The notes under the pieces were generated by a model. It was not told the DNA's origin, did not search any database, and saw nothing but the letters and a program-made list of their open reading frames with translations. A DNA stretch of 11,294 nucleotides from NCBI GenBank assembly GCA_027063295.1, contig JAMORZ010000088.1:1-11294 (forward strand), read 5' to 3'. Positions within the stretch are counted from its first letter, which is position 1, and the number at the start of each line of letters is the position of its first letter. This document shows, one piece after another, positions 5,043 through 11,294 of the stretch. Origin of the DNA: Sulfurimonas sp. Its GTDB lineage: Bacteria; Campylobacterota; Campylobacteria; Campylobacterales; Sulfurimonadaceae. A program made the position numbers and the translations under genes.

Positions 5043-6956
5043 GTCATTTTCTTTAAGTGCTTGTATCTCATACTCACCCTCTCCAACCTCAACAAGACCA
5101 AACACCTTATCAGAAGAACCCTCCTCAGGTTTAAAACTTAACTCAACTGGTGGATCTACAAGTTTAAAACGCAATTCATTAAATCCAACCCATCTGTCAT
5201 GATTGATGATTCGAGCATCTAAGATATCATCTTGAAATGATGCTGTTCTTGTAGAAAGTAGTTTGAGTTGATCTTTTTTTGCTTCAAACTGTCGCTTCAA
5301 CTCAATGAGATAATCTTGCATCTCTTGAAACTGTTTGTATCTTTTTACAAATGACGGAGGAAGTTTCACACCCTGTTTTTTATAATGAACAAGTCGTTTT
5401 TTGATATCTTTAAAAGCGGGAAGCCCCTCTTTTACTTTGAGTGTATACTCTTCAATCTTACGTTTTTTCTCTTTTAGATCAGCTTTGAGTTCATCAATAT
5501 TTTCTTGATTCTCATCAAGACCCTCTTTTGCATCTTTTTTTAGAAGTGGATCTATTGTAAAGATATTTTCACTTCCTTGAAGTTTTTTGATCTCTATTCG
5601 CCTTGAAGCTGTTGCTTTGACATACGAAGCACAAACACCTATCTCTATCTCAAATGCATTGATGATCCCACCAACTGCCTGAGACACTTTTGCCTTCTCT
5701 GCTTGTACTTCACCATGTTCGAGTCGGGTTATTTTTACTTTTTTCCCAACAGCCTTACCCTTATGAACATTGATATCAAGCTCATCTGCTTTTACCACTG
5801 CACTTTTGTGTGTTTGTCCACCGATAGAAGCTTTTCTTGCTACAACACTTGCATTTGACCCAACATTACCATCGATCTCAATCTCTGTAACTTCCACCTT
5901 CATACCAGTACCAACAGCATCTTTAATAAGATCCGCCTCTTTTACATTGATGCTCACTTCAGAATCAACTCCAGCAGCAATAGAACCAGTCGTTTTAAAA
6001 CTGATCTCACCAACATCAACATCAGTTTTTATAAGATATGTATTTTTCTCAAATACAATATAACCATTTTCTTTGGCGATATACTCTATATGAACATCAT
6101 TTTCTATCTTTTTGATTGTATCATCTATCTGAAATTTTGGCTCATTTTTTACGATTGGCTCTGTTGGTGCCATAAACTCACCACGACAATTTCTTCCAGC
6201 TTTACCTTTTTTTGGTTTAATATACTCTATAAGTACTTCACCAGCTTGAACACTTTGGATAAACCCACGAGAAGCATAGTCAACTTTTGTAAGCTCATCT
6301 ACATCTTCTTTTTTCTCATAATGAAGTATCAAAGCATCATTTATTGTTGCTGTTGGCTCGTAAGCTTCTGCGATAAGGACTGTCTCACTTTTTTGATACA
6401 CAACTTTTTCTTCTACTCGCACATGAGCAGCTATTTTAGAAACCACACCATGCAACATATCATCAAAGATATAGATAAGTATCCCTGCGCGGATCTTTTT
6501 TTTGTTTATCAATGTATGAAGATCACTCTCTAAACCTGGGTTGTATGAGAGTTTCGATCCAGCGGTTATACTCAGGTACACTTTACATTTTGTTGCGTTT
6601 GCCCCTACGGCGATTTTAAAATCTTTGTAGATATCGGCTTCAACATTCTTAGAAAAAATCTCCACTTCATAGATCTGTTTTATCTGAAAATGTTCATTAA
6701 GAAGTGCTGTTGCATCATCAAGTTGGGTAAGTTCATCTCTGGTTATATCTTCCCACTCTGTCTCTTTAGAACCATCATTCATACGTGTATATGTCTGCAC
6801 TTCTAAAATGTTAAAATCTAATGTTTCAGGTTTTATCTCATAAGATCGAGCAATATTTTGTATCTCTTTTGCTACATTCTGCGTTCTGACAACAGTTGGA
6901 CGAACTTTTTGAAGGGAGGGTGTTTTACTTTTACTGCTAGAACCAAATAATGCCAT
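5040..6956 (-). CDS. FapA/DUF342 family protein
   Basis: 638 residues, soluble, without a signal peptide or membrane helix. The layout suits the FapA (DUF342) family. An N-terminal alpha/beta region (about 1-230) is followed by a segment with GFIQSVQAGEVLIEYIKPKK (231-250) and a glycine-rich RGEFMAP piece. A long run of short beta repeats follows at about 310-457 (for example GNVGSNASVVARKASIGG), typical of a right-handed beta-helix. Next come a charged coiled coil (about 473-570) and a short C-terminal beta region. Some relatives have been linked to flagellar assembly or polar protein location, but the role of most is unknown. It is the first gene of the minus block, 12 bases upstream of ruvA, with peptidoglycan ligases downstream and no flagellar gene in view. 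The ATG at 6956 follows a weak AAGAA ribosome site. The family call is firm; the function is not known. Confidence 0.85.
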   Translation of the reverse strand: MALFGSSSKSKTPSLQKVRPTVVRTQNVAKEIQNIARSYEIKPETLDFNILEVQTYTRMNDGSKETEWEDITRDELTQLDDATALLNEHFQIKQIYEVEIFSKNVEADIYKDFKIAVGANATKCKVYLSITAGSKLSYNPGLESDLHTLINKKKIRAGILIYIFDDMLHGVVSKIAAHVRVEEKVVYQKSETVLIAEAYEPTATINDALILHYEKKEDVDELTKVDYASRGFIQSVQAGEVLIEYIKPKKGKAGRNCRGEFMAPTEPIVKNEPKFQIDDTIKKIENDVHIEYIAKENGYIVFEKNTYLIKTDVDVGEISFKTTGSIAAGVDSEVSINVKEADLIKDAVGTGMKVEVTEIEIDGNVGSNASVVARKASIGGQTHKSAVVKADELDINVHKGKAVGKKVKITRLEHGEVQAEKAKVSQAVGGIINAFEIEIGVCASYVKATASRRIEIKKLQGSENIFTIDPLLKKDAKEGLDENQENIDELKADLKEKKRKIEEYTLKVKEGLPAFKDIKKRLVHYKKQGVKLPPSFVKRYKQFQEMQDYLIELKRQFEAKKDQLKLLSTRTASFQDDILDARIINHDRWVGFNELRFKLVDPPVELSFKPEEGSSDKVFGLVEVGEGEYEIQALKEND

Positions 6957-6987
6957 TTCTTAACCTAAATATATTTTTAAACTCTAC

Positions 6988-7012
6988 ATTTTAACTAAAG
7001 ATTTGTTAAAAT
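6988..7012. promoter_or_regulatory. Divergent promoter region with a perfect inverted repeat
   Basis: The 91 bases between the minus block (start 6956) and murJ (start 7048) hold ATTTTAAC, a 9-base spacer and GTTAAAAT, a perfect 8-bp inverted repeat. Each arm contains TAAAAT, a good -10 box. The plus copy (7007-7012) is preceded by TG one base upstream (extended -10) and would start transcription near 7019, giving a leader of about 29 bases before murJ. The minus copy (6993-6988) would start near 6981, about 25 bases before the FapA-like gene. No clear -35 boxes are present, as is common in Campylobacterota. The repeat may simply be two back-to-back -10 boxes, or an operator for a dimeric regulator. 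Confidence 0.5.
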
Positions 7013-7047
7013 TATGTAAAACAAATTAATTCAACCCAAAGAAGCCT

Positions 7048-8454
7048 ATGTTTAAAGCCATTTTCACCAACAGTTTTGGAATCCTTTTCTCAAGGGTTTT
7101 AGGATTTATCAGAGATCTACTCACCGCATCAGCCCTTGGAGCTTCCATCTATAGTGACATCTTTTTTGTTGCATTTAAGCTCCCTAACCTCTTTCGTCGC
7201 ATCTTTGCTGAGGGTGCATTTACTCAGGTATTTATCCCTGCATTTGCCAGAAGCAGACACAAAGCAGTTTTTTCTGTGCATATATTTTTAGTATTTTTAA
7301 GTATCATCTTACTTATCACTATGCTTGTCAACCTTACCCCTGAGTTATTTACACAAGCAATCGCAGTTGGGTTTGATGCTCAAACCATAGAGATAGCCTC
7401 CCCTTTTGTCGCACTTAACTTTTGGTACTTGCCACTTGTGTTTGCGATGACTTTTTTAAGTGGGATGCTTCAGTACAAACACCACTTTGCCACTACTGCA
7501 TTTGCCACAGCACTGCTCAACCTCTCTCTCATCGCAGCACTGCTTCTCTCAAAAGATAAAGCTCCAGCAGAGATTGTATATTATCTTAGCTGGGGTGTTG
7601 TAATGGGTGGTATCTTACAACTTGTCGTACATATCTTTGCTGTTTATAAAATGGGGCTGTGTTCTGTTTTAATCGGTGGAGTAAAATATTTGAGCACCAA
7701 AGCTTCATCGATAAAAACAGAAACAAAAAAGTTTCGCAACAACTTTTTTCCAGCAGTATGGGGAAACTCCACAGCTCAGGTAAGTGCCTTTTTAGATACT
7801 TTTTTAGCCTCATTTTTAGCAACGGGGAGTATCTCTTATCTTTACTATGCAAACCGCATATTTCAGCTTCCACTTGCTCTTTTTGCCATAGCAACTTCCA
7901 TCGCTCTTTTTCCAAAGGTTGCAAGGTATCTCAAAAACAACGATGAGCAAAAAGCAAAAGAAAACCTCAAAAAAGCTTTTTGGTTTTTGGCTTTTGTACT
8001 GAGTGCTTCTACTCTTGGTGGGATCATACTTGCTCGTGAGATAACATGGCTACTTTTTCAAAGGGGTGCTTTTGATGTAATAGATACACTCAACACCACT
8101 TCAGTTCTTCAGATGTATATGCTAGGGCTCTTACCTTTTGGTATCCAAAAACTTTTTGTTTTATGGCTCTATGCAAAAGAGATGCAAAAAAGTGCTGCAA
8201 AGATCGCAACACTCTCATTGGGGGTATATATCACTTTTGCTCTTGCATTTATCACCCCTTTTGGTGTAGCTGGGCTGGCACTTGCTTCTACTCTAGGTGG
8301 GCTAGTAAGTTTTATCTTTACCATCAAAGCATTTGGTGTAGAGAACTTTTTTGATATACTTCGCTCCAAAAATCTCCTCTACCTTCTTGTTGGCTTGGTT
8401 GTTCTTGGTGGTTTGTTATTTATACTAAAGGATTTTTTAGATGGTTTTATTTGA
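7048..8454 (+). CDS. murJ: Lipid II flippase MurJ (MviN)
   Basis: 468 residues, very hydrophobic, with about 12-14 membrane helices. MurJ belongs to the MOP/MATE-like superfamily and moves lipid II across the inner membrane for peptidoglycan synthesis. The N-terminus has the family pattern ILFSRVLGFIRDLLTASALG (12-31), with Arg16 and Arg22 in place of the cavity arginines, Asp37, LFRRIFAEGAFTQVFIPAFA (48-67), and YYANR (266-270). That last arginine falls at the position of the essential R270 of E. coli MurJ; the residue before it is Asn rather than Asp. It is a little shorter than the E. coli protein (511), probably lacking part of the C-terminal helices. The ATG at 7048 follows a weak AAAGAAG ribosome site. 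Its last 14 bases overlap cysS. The divergent block encodes the ligases making its substrate's precursor. Confidence 0.95.
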   Translation: MFKAIFTNSFGILFSRVLGFIRDLLTASALGASIYSDIFFVAFKLPNLFRRIFAEGAFTQVFIPAFARSRHKAVFSVHIFLVFLSIILLITMLVNLTPELFTQAIAVGFDAQTIEIASPFVALNFWYLPLVFAMTFLSGMLQYKHHFATTAFATALLNLSLIAALLLSKDKAPAEIVYYLSWGVVMGGILQLVVHIFAVYKMGLCSVLIGGVKYLSTKASSIKTETKKFRNNFFPAVWGNSTAQVSAFLDTFLASFLATGSISYLYYANRIFQLPLALFAIATSIALFPKVARYLKNNDEQKAKENLKKAFWFLAFVLSASTLGGIILAREITWLLFQRGAFDVIDTLNTTSVLQMYMLGLLPFGIQKLFVLWLYAKEMQKSAAKIATLSLGVYITFALAFITPFGVAGLALASTLGGLVSFIFTIKAFGVENFFDILRSKNLLYLLVGLVVLGGLLFILKDFLDGFI

Positions 8455-9841
8455 TTCTGTAAAAAAAGAAAAACGGGAGTTTATCCCCCAACAAGAAGGG
8501 GTTGCAACCCTTTATGTATGTGGTCCTACCGTTTATGATGATGCACACCTTGGTCATGCGAAATCTGCTTTGGTTTTTGACCTGCTTCGCCGTGTTTTAG
8601 AGGCAAACGGCTATGATGTCACTTATGCGAGAAATATCACAGATATTGATGACAAAATCATCAAAAAAGCACAAGAGCAAAACAAAGATATAAAAGAGAT
8701 CACAGACTTCTACACAGCTGCGTTTCACAAAGAGATGGAAGCTATCGGGGTAAGCCGTCCAGATATAGAACCAAAAGCCACAGAATCACTCGAAGCGATG
8801 TATGCACTTATCCAAAACCTCATCGATAAAGGGTATGCCTATGCAACTGATGATGGTGATGTCTATTTTGACACCTCAAAAGACAGTGAGTATCTCTCTC
8901 TTTCAAAACGTGTTCAAGATGATGAGGACAAACAAGAAAGAGTTGAGAGCTCAACTCTGAAAAAAAATCAGGCAGATTTTGCACTCTGGAAAAGTGTCAA
9001 AGACAACTCAGTTGTGTTTGAGAGCCCTTTTGGCAAAGGTCGTCCAGGGTGGCACCTGGAGTGTTCTGCGATGATAGAAAAGCACCTTGCAAAAGAGGGT
9101 TCTGCATTTGCTGTGGATATCCACGGTGGTGGGGCTGATCTACTTTTTCCACACCACGAAAATGAAGCAGCACAAACAAGATGTGCTACCAACCATGCCT
9201 TAGCAGCCTACTGGATCCACAACGGTTTTGTAAACATTGATGGGGAGAAGATGAGCAAATCTCTTGGCAACAGCTTTTTTCTCAAAGATGCCCTCAAAGA
9301 GTACGATGGAGAGGTGTTGCGTTTTTATCTTCTTAGTACACACTACAGAAGCAACTTCAACTTCAACACCCAAGACCTACTCAGTGCAAAAAAACGTCTT
9401 GACAAACTCTACCGTCTTAAAAAACGTCTCTTTGGACTTGCACACAATGATGAAAAAACAGAGTTTCAAGCAAAACTGTTAGAGGCTTTAAGTGATGATA
9501 TGAATATCTCAACAGCTTTGGCACTCATAGATGAGATGATAAGCACTGCCAATGAAACACTCGATACTGCAGGGAAACACAAACTGCTCAAACGTGAAAC
9601 ACTCTCAAACTTGGCCTACATAGAAAAACTGCTTGGGTTTGGTGTAAAAAACCCGTTTGAGTATTTTCAATGGGGAGTTGAGAGTGCCACAAAAGAGCAG
9701 ATAGATACCCTTATAGAAAAACGCAACGATGCAAAAAAAGAGAAAAACTTTGAACTCTCAGATACTCTACGTGATGAGATCTTGAAATTTGGTGTACAAC
9801 TTATGGACACACCACAGGGAACTTTTTGGGAGAAAGTATAA
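8441..9841 (+). CDS. cysS: Cysteinyl-tRNA synthetase
   Basis: 466 residues, normal length for this class I synthetase, which charges tRNA-Cys with cysteine in the cytoplasm. It shows the HIGH-type motif HLGH (36-39) after CGPTVYDDA, the KMSKS loop GEKMSKSLGN (268-277), and the zinc ligands that select cysteine: Cys27, Cys208 (in GWHLECS), His238 and Glu242 (in FPHHENE). The DALR-like C-terminal helical region is present to residue 466. The ATG at 8441 lies inside the end of murJ (14-base overlap, different frame) and has an AAGGA 8 bases upstream. It is followed after 1 base by the methyltransferase gene, so the three plus-strand genes are probably one transcript. Confidence 0.97.
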   Translation: MVLFDSVKKEKREFIPQQEGVATLYVCGPTVYDDAHLGHAKSALVFDLLRRVLEANGYDVTYARNITDIDDKIIKKAQEQNKDIKEITDFYTAAFHKEMEAIGVSRPDIEPKATESLEAMYALIQNLIDKGYAYATDDGDVYFDTSKDSEYLSLSKRVQDDEDKQERVESSTLKKNQADFALWKSVKDNSVVFESPFGKGRPGWHLECSAMIEKHLAKEGSAFAVDIHGGGADLLFPHHENEAAQTRCATNHALAAYWIHNGFVNIDGEKMSKSLGNSFFLKDALKEYDGEVLRFYLLSTHYRSNFNFNTQDLLSAKKRLDKLYRLKKRLFGLAHNDEKTEFQAKLLEALSDDMNISTALALIDEMISTANETLDTAGKHKLLKRETLSNLAYIEKLLGFGVKNPFEYFQWGVESATKEQIDTLIEKRNDAKKEKNFELSDTLRDEILKFGVQLMDTPQGTFWEKV

Positions 9842-9842
9842 T

Positions 9843-10772
9843 ATGACAACACAACAACTCATCTCACATATAGAACAAAACGCAGCTACTGTTACAGAGG
9901 AGTTTAAACGCCTTTTTCATGGTCGTGGTGGGCTTTATGAGGGGCTTAAACATCTTACGGTTGATTCGATTAACACTATCTTGAGTGTGGCATTTTACTT
10001 TGAAGAAGATAATGAAGATGAGATCATAAAAGTGCTCAAAGAGTTTGTTCAAAACTCCCGTTATGAAACACTTGTAGTACAACGTCGCTACCTCAAAGGT
10101 GCACCAAGTGAAGTGCTCATCGGTGAGCTCTTAGATGAAGTGTATGTGATAGAAAATGGGATGAAACTCAAACTCAACCTACTCTCCAATCGTAACTCAG
10201 GCTACTTTGCAGATATGAAAAACGGCCGAAGTTTCATCAGAGAAAATGCAAAAGATAAAAAAGTACTCAACCTTTTCTCTTATACCTGCGCTTTTAGTGT
10301 TGCTGCAAAACTTGGTGGAGCCAAAGAGGTTGTCAATGTAGATATGAGCAAGGGAGCTTTAAAAACAGGGATGCAAAACCACTCTTTAAACAATCTTGAC
10401 CCAAGGGGTGTGAGCTATCTACCTTACAATATCTTAAAATCGTTCTCAAGTCTCAAACGCAAGGGACCTTACGATATCATCATCATCGATCCACCAAGCT
10501 TTCAAAAAGGGAGCTTTGAAGCGACAAAAGATTATGAAAAGATCATCAAAAAACTCCCACAACTTGCACATGAAGATACAATGTTGCTTTTATGTCTTAA
10601 CTCCCCTGAGCTTGAGAGTGAATTTCTTATCAACCTTATTAAACAGTGGGCTCCTAGCTTTGAGTTTAAACAAAGACTAGCAAACCTCAAAGAGTTTGCA
10701 AGTGATAATGAGGAGAGAAGCTTAAAAAACCTTGTGTTTCAACGAACTAAAGTTGCAATACCTTCCTCATAA
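9843..10772 (+). CDS. Class I SAM-dependent (rRNA-type) methyltransferase
   Basis: 309 residues from the ATG at 9843, preferred over an earlier in-frame ATG at 9789 because that one lies deep inside cysS and the later one has GGGAG just upstream and a 1-base gap after the cysS stop. The Rossmann methyltransferase domain occupies about 100-300: SGYFADMKNGRSFI (119-132), SAM-binding motif I VLNLFSYTCAFSVAAKLGGA (141-160), acidic VNVDMSKGAL (164-173), and catalytic-type motif DPPSFQKGSF (216-225). These match the Methyltrans_SAM group that includes the C-terminal half of RlmK/L and RlmI, which methylate 23S rRNA. There is no PUA or THUMP RNA-binding domain; the N-terminal 100 residues are a small separate region. 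The target is therefore unknown. The 3' end overlaps the convergent next gene by 26 bases. Confidence 0.85.
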   Translation: MTTQQLISHIEQNAATVTEEFKRLFHGRGGLYEGLKHLTVDSINTILSVAFYFEEDNEDEIIKVLKEFVQNSRYETLVVQRRYLKGAPSEVLIGELLDEVYVIENGMKLKLNLLSNRNSGYFADMKNGRSFIRENAKDKKVLNLFSYTCAFSVAAKLGGAKEVVNVDMSKGALKTGMQNHSLNNLDPRGVSYLPYNILKSFSSLKRKGPYDIIIIDPPSFQKGSFEATKDYEKIIKKLPQLAHEDTMLLLCLNSPELESEFLINLIKQWAPSFEFKQRLANLKEFASDNEERSLKNLVFQRTKVAIPSS

Positions 10773-11294
10773 TTTTTGCATCTCGTTGCACAACTATCTC
10801 TGCTCTCTCTCCTTGGAGCAAAGATGTACTCTCCATCATCTTGCAAAAATCATCTTGACTAAATTCAAACATATCAACACCATTTATAGAGAGGATTCTA
10901 TCTCCAACTTCTAAACCTTTTTGTGAAGCAAAAGATGGCTCATCGAGTGCTGAGATATACAAACCTTTTTGTTCACTCCAAAGTAAAAATAAACCAAAAT
11001 CTCTTTTTAACGATGAAACGATAGGTGTATGTTGCTTTAGGTAAAGATATGACTTTGCAAAATCTATCATCATATCAAAATGTTGTAAAAAACTGTTCCC
11101 TAAAAGGTAGTGTTGCCCACCATCATGATCTACCATAAAAGAGTCTATCTCTATAGCTCTATCGATGGAAAACCCTCTTAATAAAAATCTTTTTATCTGT
11201 TGTGTTTCATCAATACCATGTAAACTACTACGAAATACCCCTCTACGTTTAATACACTCTTTTGGAATCTCTACTCTACTACCAACCAAGACCC
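10747..11294 (-). CDS. Retropepsin-like plus PDZ domain protein, C-terminal part
   Basis: The frame is open to the window edge, so the start and N-terminal part are missing; 181 residues are visible, numbered here from the TTG at 11289. At 38-84 there is a pattern seen in the second half of bacterial retropepsin-like aspartyl proteases: YLLGNSFLQHFDMMIDF (61-77), with the Leu-Leu-Gly loop. A short linker leads to a PDZ domain at about 98-180, with the ligand-groove and core stretch FASQKGLEVGDRILSINGVD (120-139). The catalytic Asp-Thr/Ser-Gly, normally nearer the N-terminus, would be outside the window, so activity cannot be judged. Retropepsin-PDZ proteins are usually exported or membrane-anchored, but no such signal is visible here. 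The TTG at 11289 is only an internal codon. Convergent with the methyltransferase gene, with a 26-base 3' overlap. Confidence 0.7.
   Translation of the reverse strand, partial: VLVGSRVEIPKECIKRRGVFRSSLHGIDETQQIKRFLLRGFSIDRAIEIDSFMVDHDGGQHYLLGNSFLQHFDMMIDFAKSYLYLKQHTPIVSSLKRDFGLFLLWSEQKGLYISALDEPSFASQKGLEVGDRILSINGVDMFEFSQDDFCKMMESTSLLQGERAEIVVQRDAKIMRKVLQL

Noticed and set aside
6090..6533. 147-codon open frame on the plus strand inside the FapA-like gene
   Set aside because: It is antisense to a well-supported gene, rich in Phe/Tyr/Cys/Ile as expected for reading AT-rich coding DNA backwards, and has no ribosome site or family motif. Other opposite-strand frames within murF, ddl, murJ and cysS were dropped for the same reason.
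9789..9842. Earlier in-frame ATG that would lengthen the methyltransferase by 18 residues
   Set aside because: It lies inside the cysS coding sequence without a ribosome site, while the ATG at 9843 has GGGAG upstream and follows the cysS stop by 1 base.
1..11294. CRISPR arrays, tRNA or rRNA genes, prophage or toxin-antitoxin modules
   Set aside because: No regularly spaced repeats, cloverleaf-like stretches, phage genes or toxin-antitoxin pairs were seen. Apart from 570-1230 the window is filled by ordinary core genes.

Overview
The window looks like core chromosome of a Campylobacterota (Epsilonproteobacteria) species, most like the Sulfurimonas group. The evidence is AT-rich DNA, tightly packed genes, TTG starts, and a recognisable block murF - alpha/beta hydrolase - ddl - ruvA - fapA-like gene on the minus strand, facing away from murJ - cysS - rRNA methyltransferase on the plus strand. 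From memory, Helicobacter pylori keeps the same neighbours in two separate pieces (ddl-hydrolase-murF and ruvA...mviN-cysS). This supports the lineage call but was not checked by any search.

Layout. 1-554 (minus): the start of a TRAP transporter large permease (dctM, cut by the window edge) and the complete small permease dctQ, overlapping by 4 bases. 570-1230: a scar holding the C-terminal end of an outer-membrane beta-barrel protein (minus), the broken N-terminus of an IS3-type transposase OrfA (plus), and an unrecognised 88-residue reading frame (plus). This is the only accessory-like stretch. 1231-6956 (minus): a five-gene operon-like block with junctions of about -1 to +12 bases. It encodes two peptidoglycan precursor ligases (Ddl makes D-Ala-D-Ala, MurF attaches it to the UDP-MurNAc tripeptide), an alpha/beta hydrolase between them, the Holliday-junction protein RuvA and a large FapA/DUF342 protein. 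6957-7047: a 91-base divergent intergenic region with a perfect 8-bp inverted repeat containing a TAAAAT box on each strand. 7048-10772 (plus): MurJ (lipid II flippase), CysS (cysteinyl-tRNA synthetase) and a class I SAM-dependent rRNA-type methyltransferase, each nearly touching or overlapping the next. 10747-11294 (minus): the C-terminal part of a protein with a retropepsin-like half and a PDZ domain, whose 3' end overlaps the methyltransferase by 26 bases.

How the genes fit together: Ddl, MurF and MurJ act at successive steps of peptidoglycan supply (dipeptide, UDP-MurNAc-pentapeptide, lipid II flipping), and the two arms start from one divergent control region, so joint control is plausible. 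MurF has a hydrophobic N-terminus in place of the usual soluble substrate-binding domain, which would put this step at the membrane. I saw no CRISPR array, tRNA, rRNA or phage module. No clearly new multi-gene system is visible. The points most worth a second look are the scar at 570-1230, the membrane-type MurF, the FapA-like protein in a cell-wall operon, and the symmetric divergent promoter.
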